Origin: Sphingopyxis sp. PET50
GTDB taxonomy: Bacteria > Pseudomonadota > Alphaproteobacteria > Sphingomonadales > Sphingomonadaceae
Length of the DNA stretch: 64,000 nt
NCBI RefSeq assembly: GCF_025244705.1
Contig: NZ_CP104207.1
Location: forward strand, 2,790,001-2,854,000
Direction of reading: 5' to 3'
In this document: positions 1-8,871 of the stretch, piece after piece
Layout: every line of letters starts with the position of its first letter
Numbering within the stretch: position 1 is the stretch's first letter
Notes under the pieces: generated by a model
Seen by the model: only the letters and a program-made list of their open reading frames with translations
Databases searched by the model: none
What the model was told of the DNA's origin: nothing
Made by a program: the position numbers and the translations under genes

Positions 1-956
1 AATTGCGCGACCGCCGCCGACAGCCGGTCGAGCAGTTCGCGCTGCGTCTCGGCAAAGCGGCGATGCGCGCCGCGTTCGCTCTCCAGTTCCTGCACGTCGA
101 TCGCATAGCCCGCGACGCCGATCGGCTGCCCGCCCTGCGGTGCGAGCGGCACATCGACGACGCGCATGATCCGCCGCTCGCCCGCGATGGTGACGGGCAC
201 GGTGCGCAGCTGCGCCGCGCCCGCATCCCGCGCCGCCGCCGCCGCCTCGCCCGGGCTGACCCCGGCGACGGGTTCGAGCAGTTCGATGCCCTGTTCGATC
301 ACGGCATCGGCGCTCTTCGCCTCGACCGCGCTGACATAGGCCTGGTTGACCAGCGCCAGCTCGAGCCGGGTGTCGCGGAACCACATCGGGAAGGGCGCGA
401 CCTCGATCAATCCGGACAGGGCCTCGAACGCAGCCATCGCCTCGTCGCGCTCGGCCTTGAGCGCGATCTGCGACGACAGGCTTTCGGTGGCGTCGTCGAG
501 CCACAGCAGCACGCTGCCCGACCCGCCGATCGCGGCCGGAGCGGGACCGCCATGGACCAGGATGGTGCGCGAGCCGCCCTGCGGGCGCAGGCTCATGCGG
601 AAGGGCTTGGCGCCGCGCTGCGCGCCGAGGATCGCCTGGCGCAGCGCCTCATGCTCGCTCGCCTCGATCCCCGCGTTCAGTCCGCGCAGCTCGTCGAAAT
701 TGCGCGGGCCGCGCTCGAGACCCAGCCAGCGCCCGAGCCGCTCGCTCGCCTCGATGCGCCAGTCGCCGCGCACCACGACCGGCAGATAGGGAGAAGCCTC
801 GACCAGGCTCGCGAGCCGTTCGGTCTGCGCGGCGGCAAAGGCCGAACGGCGCTGCATCGCGAGGCCGCGCCCGGCGGCCCAGATGCCGAGCATCAGCCAC
901 AGCGCCGCGAAGCCGCCGAGCGCGAACGTCAGGGTCGGGGACAGCGTGCCGCTCAT
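1..956 (-). CDS. PAS-domain sensor histidine kinase, N-terminal part (cut by window edge)
   Basis: Only the first ~318 codons are in the window; the kinase core would lie beyond base 1. The start is the ATG at 954-956 (read on the minus strand), with GGAGG abutting it and GGGAG about ten bases further up. Residues ~8-25 are one hydrophobic segment followed by QRR, so the protein is probably anchored in the inner membrane. Two PAS-like stretches follow, roughly residues 45-150 and 170-290; the second ends in VAGYAIDVQELE, typical of a PAS C-cap. The gene lies downstream of ahcY on the same strand, separated by ~440 bp of repeats. A DivL-like kinase is possible in this position in sphingomonads, but that is inference because the phospho-acceptor His region is not visible. 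Confidence 0.72.
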   Translation of the reverse strand, partial: MSGTLSPTLTFALGGFAALWLMLGIWAAGRGLAMQRRSAFAAAQTERLASLVEASPYLPVVVRGDWRIEASERLGRWLGLERGPRNFDELRGLNAGIEASEHEALRQAILGAQRGAKPFRMSLRPQGGSRTILVHGGPAPAAIGGSGSVLLWLDDATESLSSQIALKAERDEAMAAFEALSGLIEVAPFPMWFRDTRLELALVNQAYVSAVEAKSADAVIEQGIELLEPVAGVSPGEAAAAARDAGAAQLRTVPVTIAGERRIMRVVDVPLAPQGGQPIGVAGYAIDVQELESERGAHRRFAETQRELLDRLSAAVAQ

Positions 957-1120
957 CCTCCGTCACGCTCCCGCTGCTTGCCCGCCGACGCCCGTGCCAT
1001 GATCGCCAGCCGTAAAGGCGATGGAGTCATGTTTCAATCGCATGTCACAGCGAAACGGCGCGCTACATCTTCCGATGAGCGCGCCGTCCACAGATTTCGT
1101 CTCACCCCATCGTCATTGCG

Positions 1121-1302
1121 ACCCCGGCGAAAGCCGGGGGAAGCAATCCAGGGCGGTTTACGCCCACTCTGGATTGCCGCGTCCCCCGGATCAAGTCGGC
1201 GTATATACCCTCCAAACAAGGATAGAGCCTGTTCCCCGGCGAAAGCCGGGGTCCACGAGGAATGGCGCTGCCCCATCTGGACCCCGGCTTTCGCCGGGGA
1301 AC
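1121..1302. repeat. Three copies of a GC-rich intergenic palindrome, two forming a 25-bp inverted repeat
   Basis: The core CCCCGGCGAAAGCCGGGG occurs at ~1121-1140, 1233-1251 and, inverted, 1281-1299. Copies two and three extend to perfect 25-base arms at 1231-1255 and 1278-1302 with a 22-base loop. The whole 957-1397 interval holds no convincing gene; it separates ahcY from the PAS kinase and could form a strong RNA hairpin at the ahcY 3' end. Confidence 0.8.
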
Positions 1303-1397
1303 GCTTACTTGTCGGAAAGGCATAATCGCCGATCAAGTCCGGGGTCCTCGCAATGACGAGGATGGACCGAACGACGGGGCAAGAACCCCTTCTTCGA

Positions 1398-2814
1398 TCA
1401 ATAGCGATAATGATCGGGCTTGAACGGCCCGTCGACCGGCACGCCGATATAGTCGGCCTGCTTCTGCGTCAGCTTCGACAGATGCACGCCCAGCTTTTCG
1501 AGGTGCAGCGCCGCGACCTTTTCATCGAGATGCTTCGGCAGGACATAGACGTCGTTCTTGTACTGCTCGCTGCGCGTCCACAGTTCGATCTGCGCGAGCG
1601 TCTGGTTGGTGAAGCTCGCCGACATCACGAAGCTCGGGTGGCCCGTCGCATTGCCGAGGTTCACGAGGCGGCCCTTCGACAGGATGATGATCTGCTTGCC
1701 GTCGGGGAATTCGACCAGGTCGACCTGCGGCTTCACCTCGGTCCATTTGTAGTTGGCGAGCGCCGCGATCTGGATCTCGCTGTCGAAGTGGCCGATGTTG
1801 CAGACGATCGCCATATTCTTCATCGCCGCCATATGCTCGGCGGTGATGACGTCGGCGTTGCCGGTCGCGGTGACGAAGATGTCCGAGCGCTGGACGGCCT
1901 CGTCCATCGACACGACCTCGAACCCTTCCATCGCCGCCTGCAGCGCGCAGATCGGGTCGATCTCGGTGACGAGCACGCGCGCGCCGCCGTTGCGGAGGCT
2001 CTGGGCGCTGCCCTTGCCGACGTCGCCGAAGCCGGCTGACGGTCGCGACCTTGCCCGCGAGCATCACGTCGGTGCCGCGGCGGATCGCGTCGACGAGCGA
2101 CTCTTTACAGCCGTAGAGGTTGTCGAACTTCGACTTGGTGACGCTGTCGTTGACGTTGATCGCGGGGAAGGGCAGCTCTCCCTTCTTGGCGATGTGATAG
2201 AGGCGGTGGACGCCGGTCGTCGTTTCCTCCGACACGCCCTTGATCGCCTTGACCGTCTTGGTGAGGTAACCGGGGTTGGCGGCAACGAACGCCTTCAGCG
2301 CGCGCTGCATCTCGATCTCTTCCTCATTCTCGGGCGCCGGCATCGTCTCGCCGGCCTCGAGCTTCGCGCCCCACAGCGCGAACATGGTGGCGTCGCCGCC
2401 GTCATCGAGGATCAGATTGGCGGTGGTGCCGTCCTCGACGCCCCAGTCGAAGATGCGGCCGACATAGTCCCAATAATCGGCCAGGCTCTCGCCCTTGATC
2501 GCGAACACCGGCACGCCCGTCGCGGCGATCGCGGCGGCGGCATGGTCCTGCGTCGAGAAGATGTTGCACGTCGCCCAGCGGACTTCGGCGCCGAGCGCGG
2601 TCAGCGTCTCGATCAGCACCGCGGTCTGGATCGTCATGTGCAGCGAGCCGGTGATGCGCGCGCCCTTCAGCGGCTGCGCGGCGCCATATTCGGCGCGCAG
2701 CGCCATCAGGCCCGGCATTTCGGTTTCGGCGATGTTGATTTCCTTGCGCCCGAAATCGGCGAGGCCGATGTCGGCAACGACATAATCGCGGGTGTCGGCG
2801 GCAAGAGTGGCCAC
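1398..2814 (-). CDS. ahcY: Adenosylhomocysteinase (S-adenosylhomocysteine hydrolase), reading frame broken at 2037
   Basis: Hydrolyses S-adenosylhomocysteine to adenosine and homocysteine in the activated methyl cycle; cytoplasmic, NAD-dependent. The N-terminal part ([38 protein letters not shown]) and the C-terminal part ([19 protein letters not shown], ending KPDHYRY) are classic, and the summed length of 471 residues fits the family. The start is GTG at 2814 with GGAGA seven bases upstream. The frame breaks inside the Rossmann motif: the reading goes KVATV then out of frame, where [10 protein letters not shown] is expected. On the plus strand the sequence is GCCGGC followed by an extra T at 2037; removing it restores the motif. 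A real loss of this housekeeping gene is unlikely; a sequencing artefact is favoured. Confidence 0.93.
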
Positions 2815-2904
2815 GGGGGATTCTCCAGTCTGGCAAGTACGACCGCAGGCGAGCGGCCACGAAATTATCGTGCGCGCCCTAGCTCAAAGCGCGCCCGCGA
2901 TCAA

Positions 2905-2924
2905 ATATAAACTTTTCTTTATAT
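2905..2924. promoter_or_regulatory. Perfect inverted repeat (7+6+7) upstream of ahcY, candidate operator
   Basis: ATATAAA (2905-2911), six bases, then TTTATAT (2918-2924), about 90 bp upstream of the ahcY GTG, in an AT-rich patch within GC-rich DNA. ArsR-type SahR repressors are known to control ahcY in several proteobacteria; whether this is such a site is inference. The interval 2815-3277 is otherwise free of genes and must hold the divergent promoters for ahcY and the TPR gene. I did not recognise a SAM or SAH riboswitch in the ahcY leader. Confidence 0.5.
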
Positions 2925-3277
2925 CGCAAGTCCGGAGCATCTGGCCGGGGCGGCGCGCGTTCGCAAATCCGCTTCGTCGAACCGAAGGGCGGGCCCATGG
3001 CGCCCCAGCGAATCCCGTCGCAACGGCACGTGAAAACCGCCGCGGAATCGCGGAGCGGCGAAAATAAATTTTCGGCAGGCGCAATTGTGACAATCCGCGT
3101 GCCCCGAATGTGACAGCGAATCCCGGCAGACAAGATTCTGAAAATCCAGACTTATAATACGCCTTGGCGATGAGCCTAATTCGTCTTTGTGACATCAGTG
3201 TTACAAAGAGCTCGAAATATTGACTTTTCCCGGGTCCGGGCGGAAAATCCTCCCAAGTTTTCGGGGAGATACCAGAG

Positions 3278-3676
3278 ATGAAAAAAATTCTGCTGCCGCT
3301 CGTCGCCCTCGCTTTCGCGACCCCGGCCGCCGCGCAATCGATCATCGTCGTCACGGGTCCGCAGGCCGATTCGGATGCGCTGCCGGTCGCCTATGCCGAG
3401 CTCAAGGCCGGCGACAATCGCGCCGCCGTCGCCAAGCTGACCGGCGAATCCGCCGTCGATGCCCGCGACCCCTCGCGGCTCATCAATCTCGGCACCGCTT
3501 ACGCCCGTCTGGGTCGCACCGACGAGGCCGCCGCCGCCTATGAAGCGGCGATCGGCAGCCCGATCCGCTACGACCTCGAACTGTCGGACGGCCGCTATGT
3601 CGACTCGCGCTGGGCGGCGCGCACCGCTCTCGCCAATCTGACCGAAGGCCGCCCGCTGCTCGCGCTGGCGCGCTGA
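3278..3676 (+). CDS. Small secreted TPR-repeat protein
   Basis: A 132-residue protein with a Sec signal peptide (MKKILLPLVALAFATPAAAQ, cleavage probably after AAAQ). The mature part contains one clear tetratricopeptide-like helix pair (RLINLGTAYARLGRTDEAAA, residues ~67-90) preceded by a partial one (YAELKAGDNRAAVAKL). It ends with LALAR. The start ATG has GGGGAG about nine bases upstream. It is transcribed away from ahcY and has no operon partner. The periplasmic role is unknown; small single-TPR secreted proteins of this type are common in sphingomonads. TPRs usually mediate protein contacts. Confidence 0.75.
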   Translation: MKKILLPLVALAFATPAAAQSIIVVTGPQADSDALPVAYAELKAGDNRAAVAKLTGESAVDARDPSRLINLGTAYARLGRTDEAAAAYEAAIGSPIRYDLELSDGRYVDSRWAARTALANLTEGRPLLALAR

Positions 3677-3695
3677 TCAAAGCCAAATTATCGGC

Positions 3696-3816
3696 CGTTT
3701 GTGCTGAGCTTGTCGAAGGTTCTCCTGAGCGCCTGCAAGGCAGTCGAAGGGCACCATTCTTCCTTTCTCCGTCGCAAAGAAAGAACGGCCCTTCGACAGG
3801 CTCAGGGCGAACGGCC
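3696..3816. repeat. Sphingomonad-type intergenic repeat with CTGAGCTTGTCGAAGG core
   Basis: The core CTGAGCTTGTCGAAGG at ~3704-3719 has an inverted counterpart CCTTCGACAGGCTCAG at ~3789-3804, giving a long hairpin between the convergent TPR and yqgE genes. The same repeat family recurs at 21641-21725. It is probably a REP-like element that also serves as a bidirectional transcript end. Confidence 0.75.
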
Positions 3817-3858
3817 ATTTTTTGATTTTCTCTTGGCGCGAATCCCGGCCAACGCAGA

Positions 3859-4485
3859 TCATGCCTCGCCGCCCTCGGTCGTCAGCAAGCGCGCATCGAT
3901 CCCAGCCTCGGCGAAGGCCGCCTGCCAGCGCTGTTCGGGCGGCGTGTCGAACAGCAGGGCGTCGCTGCCCGGCGTCACGTGCCAGCCGTGGCGCACCATC
4001 TCGTCCTCGAGCTGGCCGCCGACCCATCCCGCATAGCCGAGCGCGACCAGCCAGCGCGACGGTCCGCGCCCCTCGCCGATCGCGCGCAAGATGTCGTGCG
4101 AGCTCGACACGGTCCAGCGTCCCGCCACCTCGACCGCGCCTTCGCCGCCCCAGTCGCTGCTGTGCAGCACGAAACCGCGTGTCTGCTCGACCGGCCCGCC
4201 GAGAAAGACCGGCGCGTCGAGCGGATCGCCGTCGTGCGCGATATCGAGCTGATCGAGCACCGCGCCGACGGTCATGCCGCCGATCGGGTCGGAGATGCCG
4301 ATCCCCATCGCGCCGTCCTCGTCATGGCTGATCATCGCGATCACCGAATGCTCGAAGCGGGGATCGCCGATGCCGGGCAGCGCGAGCAGCAATTGGCCGG
4401 TGAACCAGGGGCGCGCACTTTCCATCGCCCCGTCTTGCCTCGCCGGGGCGTCGCGGTCCAGTCCCTTGCCCGATTTCTCCACCAT
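3859..4485 (-). CDS. YqgE/AlgH family protein (DUF179)
   Basis: A 208-residue cytoplasmic protein of the UPF0301/YqgE family: [22 protein letters not shown] (split across residues ~28-49), [10 protein letters not shown], a [16 protein letters not shown] block and a C-terminal [16 protein letters not shown]. These are the family's diagnostic blocks. The start at 4485 (MVEKSGKG) has an excellent GGAGGA seven bases upstream, so it is preferred over the internal ATG at 4425. The function is not established; it is often linked to transcription or alginate regulation by old naming only. It stands divergent from the peroxiredoxin gene. Confidence 0.88.
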   Translation of the reverse strand: MVEKSGKGLDRDAPARQDGAMESARPWFTGQLLLALPGIGDPRFEHSVIAMISHDEDGAMGIGISDPIGGMTVGAVLDQLDIAHDGDPLDAPVFLGGPVEQTRGFVLHSSDWGGEGAVEVAGRWTVSSSHDILRAIGEGRGPSRWLVALGYAGWVGGQLEDEMVRHGWHVTPGSDALLFDTPPEQRWQAAFAEAGIDARLLTTEGGEA

Positions 4486-4575
4486 GCCAATTCCTCCGCG
4501 ACGCTTGACTCCCGCGCGCCGCAAACCAATGTCTGCGCCGATCCCAATCCCCTCAAAGCAAGAAGGATGCCGACG

Positions 4576-5059
4576 ATGACGATCCAGACCGGAGACAAGC
4601 TGCCCGAAACCACGCTGGTCAAGGTGACCGAAAACGGCCCCGAGCAGGTCAGCACCGCCGATTATTTCAAGGGCCGCAAGGTCGCGCTCTTCTCGGTCCC
4701 CGGCGCCTTCACCCCGACCTGCTCGGCCAAGCACCTGCCGGGCTTCGTCGACAAGGCCGGCGAACTCAAGGCGAAGGGCGTCGACGAGATCGTCTGCACC
4801 GCGGTGAACGACGCCTTCGTCATGGGCGCCTGGGCCAGGAACGCCGAAGCCGCGCGGCGCGGTGACGATGCTCGCCGACGGCAATGGCGATTTCGCCGAA
4901 GCGGTCGGCCTCACCATGGACGGCAAGGCGTTCGGCATGGGCAAGCGCGGCCAGCGTTTCTCGATGATCGTCAACGACGGCGTCGTCGAACAATTGAACG
5001 TCGAAGCGCCGGGCGAGTTCAAGGTGTCGAGCGCCGACCATATGCTGGAGCAGTTGTAG
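4576..5059 (+). CDS. Peroxiredoxin (redoxin/AhpE-Prx5 type), frame broken at 4852-4858
   Basis: Thiol peroxidase that reduces hydroperoxides; cytoplasmic. Visible: the peroxidatic motif [15 protein letters not shown] (Cys near residue 49), [10 protein letters not shown], and after the break [16 protein letters not shown] and [16 protein letters not shown]. That is Prx5-type, normal length 160. The ATG at 4576 has AGAAGG nine bases upstream; the in-frame ATG at 4567 overlaps that signal and is less likely. The sequence GCGCGGC at 4852-4858 replaces an expected GCCGGC, adding one base; removing it joins the two halves exactly. A real knockout is possible but the pattern recurs in many genes here. 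Confidence 0.88.
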
Positions 5060-5073
5060 GACCGAACGAAGCT

Positions 5074-5228
5074 CTCTCCCCTTCAGGGGAGAGGATAGCG
5101 CAGCTTGCTCCGGAAGGAGCCAGCGCAGCTTGGAGAGGGGCGGGGCGCTCGCGCGGCATGCCCCCTCTCAACTGCGGCTAGCCGGACAAGCTCGGCAAGC
5201 CTCCGTATCTCTCCCCTGAAGGGGAGAG
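5074..5228. repeat. Nested inverted-repeat element, family A
   Basis: Ends are CTCTCCCCTTCAGGGGAGAG (5074-5093) and CTCTCCCCTGAAGGGGAGAG (5209-5228), each a palindrome by itself and inverted copies of each other. Inside are further AGCTTG and GCGGCTAGCC segments shared with the element at 16172-16323. It lies directly behind the peroxiredoxin gene and likely forms a terminator-like structure. Confidence 0.8.
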
Positions 5229-5281
5229 AGCAGCGTCCTCGCCCCTTCCCTTTTGTCACAATTTCGTGCAACAGCGTCGCG

Positions 5282-6769
5282 ATGACATCCAACTCATCGC
5301 AAAATTCCGAAACCGCCGACCCCGCCATCCTCGTCGATGCGATCATCGCCCAGTTGCAGGGCAAGTTCCGCACCGCGGTCGCCAACCTCAAGTCCGCCAT
5401 CGCCGCCTATGTCCATGACAGTACGCTGCCGCCCGCCGACGCCGCGGCGACCGGGCTGTTCGACTATCCCGCGATCCGCCTCGTCACCACCGGCGAGCCG
5501 CGCGAGGGGCAGAAGGGGCACAATCTTTCCTTCGGCCGCTTCGAACATCCCGGCATATACGAAACCACCGTCACCCGCCCCGACCTGTTCGCCGACTATC
5601 TGCGCGACCAGCTTGTCCTGCTCGTCCGCCATTATGACGTGACGCTGGAGGTGACGCGCACCGGGCAGCAGATCCCTTTTCCCTATGTGCTCGACGCCAG
5701 CGACGGGTCGGACATGGGGAGCGTCACCCCGCTCGAACTCGCGCGCCACTTCCCGACCACCGAGCTCGCCGACATCGGCGACGAACTCGCCGACGGGCTG
5801 TTCGGGCTCGACCCCGCGGTGCCGCAGCCGCTCGCGCTGTTCGACGCGCTGCGCACCGATTTCAGCCTCGCGCGCCTCCGCCACTATACCGGCACCGCGC
5901 CCGAGCATTTCCAGCGCTATATCCTGTTCACCAACTATCACCGCTATGTCGACGAATTCGTCGCCTGGGCGGGGTCGCAGGTCGGCCAGGGCAAATATAC
6001 TGCGCTCGCGGGCGCCGCGGGCCTCTATGTCGACCGGGCGGGGGTCAATGCCAGCGCGCTCGTCGCCGACAGCGCCTGGCGCCGGCATCAGATGCCGGCC
6101 TATCATCTGATCGCGGAGGGCGGCGACGGCATCACCCTCGTCAACATCGGCGTCGGCCCGTCGAACGCCAAGACGATCTGCGACCATCTCGCGGTGCTGC
6201 GTCCCGAGGCGTGGCTGATGATCGGCCACTGCGGCGGCCTTCGCCCCAGCCAGCGCATCGGCGACTATGTGCTTGCGCACGCGTACCTCCGCGACGACCA
6301 TATCCTCGACGGCGTCCTGCCGCCCGAAATCCCGATCCCGCCGATCGCCGAGGTGCAGCAGGCGCTGGCGAGCGCCGCCGAAGCGGTGTCGGGGACCAGC
6401 GGCGCGGACCTCAAGAAGCGCATGCGCACCGGCACCGTCGTCACCACCGACGATCGCAATTGGGAGCTGCGCTACACCGACAGCGCGCTGCGCTTTTCGC
6501 AGTCGCGCGCGATCGGCATCGACATGGAATCGGCGACGATCGCGGCGCAGGGTTATCGCTTCCGCGTCCCCTATGGCACCCTGCTCTGCGTCAGCGACAA
6601 GCCGCTCCACGGCGAGCTCAAGCTGCCCGGACAGGCGAACCGCTTCTACGAGGAAGCGATCGCCGCCCACCTCCAGATCGGCATCCGCGCGTGCGAAACG
6701 ATGCGCGACGAGGGCGCCAAGCTGCACAGCCGCAAACTGCGCGCGTTCAACGAGCCGCCGTTCCGGTAA
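5282..6769 (+). CDS. amn: AMP nucleosidase
   Basis: Cleaves AMP to adenine and ribose 5-phosphate. The 495-residue protein has the N-terminal Amn-specific domain (FDYPAIRLVTTGEP, FGRFEHPGIYETTVTRP, residues ~60-110) and the C-terminal purine phosphorylase-like fold: NIGVGPSNAKTICDHL, IGHCGGLRPSQRIGDYVL (~residues 313-330) and IDMESATIAAQGYRFRVPYG (~411-430), which carries the catalytic/ribose-binding glutamate. The length matches the family. The ATG at 5282 has no obvious Shine-Dalgarno sequence; an in-frame upstream extension would run through the repeat element and is not credible. A single gene followed at 41 bp by an SDR gene. Confidence 0.93.
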   Translation: MTSNSSQNSETADPAILVDAIIAQLQGKFRTAVANLKSAIAAYVHDSTLPPADAAATGLFDYPAIRLVTTGEPREGQKGHNLSFGRFEHPGIYETTVTRPDLFADYLRDQLVLLVRHYDVTLEVTRTGQQIPFPYVLDASDGSDMGSVTPLELARHFPTTELADIGDELADGLFGLDPAVPQPLALFDALRTDFSLARLRHYTGTAPEHFQRYILFTNYHRYVDEFVAWAGSQVGQGKYTALAGAAGLYVDRAGVNASALVADSAWRRHQMPAYHLIAEGGDGITLVNIGVGPSNAKTICDHLAVLRPEAWLMIGHCGGLRPSQRIGDYVLAHAYLRDDHILDGVLPPEIPIPPIAEVQQALASAAEAVSGTSGADLKKRMRTGTVVTTDDRNWELRYTDSALRFSQSRAIGIDMESATIAAQGYRFRVPYGTLLCVSDKPLHGELKLPGQANRFYEEAIAAHLQIGIRACETMRDEGAKLHSRKLRAFNEPPFR

Positions 6770-6810
6770 ACGTCGCCCCGGCGAAGGCGAGGCGGCGACA
6801 TAGGACAGCC

Positions 6811-7587
6811 ATGACCAACTCGATCCCCACCCTCTCCCGCTCGATCGTCGGCCGCGTCGCGATCGTCACCGGCGCCGCGAGCGGCATGGGCCGCGCGACC
6901 GCGCTGCTGTTCGCGAGCGAAGGCGCGAAGGTTGCGGTCACCGATCTCGACCTCGCCGCCTGCCAGGCAGTGGCCGCCGAAGCGGGCCCCCATGCCAGGG
7001 CCTTCGCCCTCGACGTCTCCGACGGCGACGCCATCAAGGCGGTCGTGGCGGACATCGCCGCCGCCTTCGGCGGCATCGACATCCTCGTCAACAATGCCGG
7101 CGTCTCCAGCTTCTGCCCGCTCGACGCCGGGGACGACTATGACGCGATCTGGCACCGGGCGATCGCGGTGATGCTCACCGCGCACCAGCGCATGGTCCGC
7201 GCCGCGCTGCCGTGGCTGCGCCGCAGCGACGCCGACCGCATCGTCAACATCGCCTCGACCGAAGGCCTCGGCGCGACCCCGGGCGATACGCCTTACGTGG
7301 CGGCCAAGACCGGCGTCACCGGCCTGACGCGCGGCCTCGCGGTCGACCTCGGCAAGGAGGGAATCACGGTCAACTGCATCTGCCCCGGCCCGATCCGCAC
7401 CGGCATGACCGACAAGGTGCCCGAGGAAGATAAGGCTATCTTCGCCAAGCGGCGCACCGCGCTGCGCCGCTATGGCGAGCCGCAGGAGGTCGCGCATGTC
7501 ACGCTCAGCCTCGTGCTCCCGGCGGCGAGCTACATTACCGGGGCGGTGATCCCGGTCGATGGCGGGCTGATGGCGCGCAACGCCTGA
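6811..7587 (+). CDS. SDR-family NAD(P)-dependent oxidoreductase
   Basis: A classical short-chain dehydrogenase/reductase of 258 residues. It has the cofactor motif TGAASGMG (residues ~22-29), the acidic TDLDL after the second strand suggesting NAD preference, NNAGVSS, the catalytic Ser in NIASTEG, YVAAK for Tyr/Lys, and CPGPIRTGM. Substrate unknown. It is on the same strand as amn, 41 bp downstream, so possibly co-transcribed, but no functional link is evident. The frame is intact, in contrast to two other SDR genes in this window. Confidence 0.9.
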   Translation: MTNSIPTLSRSIVGRVAIVTGAASGMGRATALLFASEGAKVAVTDLDLAACQAVAAEAGPHARAFALDVSDGDAIKAVVADIAAAFGGIDILVNNAGVSSFCPLDAGDDYDAIWHRAIAVMLTAHQRMVRAALPWLRRSDADRIVNIASTEGLGATPGDTPYVAAKTGVTGLTRGLAVDLGKEGITVNCICPGPIRTGMTDKVPEEDKAIFAKRRTALRRYGEPQEVAHVTLSLVLPAASYITGAVIPVDGGLMARNA

Positions 7588-7721
7588 GCGGCCATGATGG
7601 GGTAAGCCGTGCACGGCGACCGATAACCCGCGCAACTCGGGGCCCGGCCGGGAGTATTCCTGTGCCAGAAGGGGTCATCTGAAACACGGCGGCCCTGCTG
7701 ATCCCATTGAAGGAGTAGCAT

Positions 7722-8600
7722 ATGGGCGTCGTTTCGAAAAAACCGGGAATTTTGCTGCTGGCGGCGATGCTGGCCGGAACCGCGACAGCCGGCGTTTCGG
7801 CGCAGCCGCAGGACTCGTCCGAGGGCGAGGTGATCGCGACCGTCTATGGCATGCTGCCGTCGCCCGATCAGATGACCAAGGGTCCCAAGGTCGAAGGCAT
7901 CATCTCGGCGCGCACCGACGGCCGGATGCAGGTGACCACCGCCGACGGCAGCAACCAGACCGTCGCCATCGCCGACTATACGAAGATCAAGGGCAGCGGC
8001 GGCTTCCTCGGCCTCGACCGCGACAAGCTCGCCGCCGATTCGCTGCTCAACGGCCTGCCGGTGACCATCGACACGCTGCAATGGGACGGCGGCCTCGTCG
8101 CGAACCAGATCGCGCTCAAGACCAAGGATCTGCGCACCGCGTCGATGATCCGCACCGGCACCGACCAGCGCTTCGCCGAGCAGACCGCGGCGACCGAGGC
8201 GCTGCGCGGCCGCGTCGGCGACATCGACCAATATAATGTCAAGGCCACGACCAATGTGAACTTCGACACCGGCAAGGCGGTGCTGTCCGAACAGGCGAAG
8301 GCCGACCTCTGCGCGGTGGCGAACCAGGCCAACAGCACCGACAATGCCCTGCTGCTCGTCGTCGGCTACACCGACTCGACCGGCAGCCAGGAACTCAACC
8401 AGGAACTGAGCGAAAAGCGCGCCAGCCGCGTGGTGAACCATCTGCAGCAGGCGTGCGGCTGGAAGCCCTATCGCATGCTGACCCCGACCGGCATGGCCGA
8501 AGCCGACCCGGCGGCGGACAACAGCACGCCGGAGGGCAAGGCCCAGAACCGCCGCGTCGCGGTGAATATCCTGGTCAGCAAGGCGGTCGACGGGATTTGA
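7722..8600 (+). CDS. OmpA-family protein with C-terminal peptidoglycan-binding domain
   Basis: A 292-residue exported protein with a signal peptide (LLLAAMLAGTATAGVSAQ). Residues ~35-150 form a small domain of unknown type (DYTKIKGSGGFLGLDRDKL). The C-terminal ~120 residues are an OmpA-like domain: NVNFDTGKAVLSEQAKADL, VVGYTDSTGSQELNQELSEK, and NRRVAVNIL. These carry the Asp and Arg that bind diaminopimelate. No beta-barrel is present, so it is a soluble periplasmic or lipid-independent cell-wall-binding protein rather than OmpA itself. The start is supported by AAGGAG six bases upstream. Monocistronic, followed by a repeat element. Confidence 0.86.
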   Translation: MGVVSKKPGILLLAAMLAGTATAGVSAQPQDSSEGEVIATVYGMLPSPDQMTKGPKVEGIISARTDGRMQVTTADGSNQTVAIADYTKIKGSGGFLGLDRDKLAADSLLNGLPVTIDTLQWDGGLVANQIALKTKDLRTASMIRTGTDQRFAEQTAATEALRGRVGDIDQYNVKATTNVNFDTGKAVLSEQAKADLCAVANQANSTDNALLLVVGYTDSTGSQELNQELSEKRASRVVNHLQQACGWKPYRMLTPTGMAEADPAADNSTPEGKAQNRRVAVNILVSKAVDGI

Positions 8601-8702
8601 GAGGGACGGGGTGGGCGAAGGCCCATTCCGGTCCACCGGCTCGAGACGCAATGCAGTCAACGACCACATAGGGGGTGGGGAGCGGACGTTGGATCATATC
8701 AC

Positions 8703-8827
8703 GCCCTCCCCCTTCAGGGGAGGGCAGCGAGACTTTCCAGCTTGCTGGTTAGTCGCAGCGGGTGGGGTCCATCGGCCTTGCGCAAGGCCGATGGACCCCA
8801 CCCCAACCCCTCCCCTGAAGGGGGGGC
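8703..8827. repeat. Family A repeat with a 44-bp perfect palindrome inside
   Basis: Outer arms are a GCCCTCCCCCTTCAGGGGAG-type palindrome (8703-8725) and its inverted partner (8807-8827). Between them, 8760-8803 is a perfect palindrome without spacer, centred on TTGC|GCAA and flanked by GGTGGGGTCC/GGACCCCACC. The region 8601-8871 holds no gene; it separates the convergent OmpA-like and SDR genes. Confidence 0.85.
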
Positions 8828-8871
8828 TTTATGGCCGCTCCCGCCCGGAAACCGACCACCCGCCCGTTACC

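Noticed and set aside
2815..2960. SAM-II, SAM-V or SAH riboswitch in the ahcY leader
   Set aside because: No conserved core or pseudoknot strands that I could match; only the AT-rich dyad stands out.
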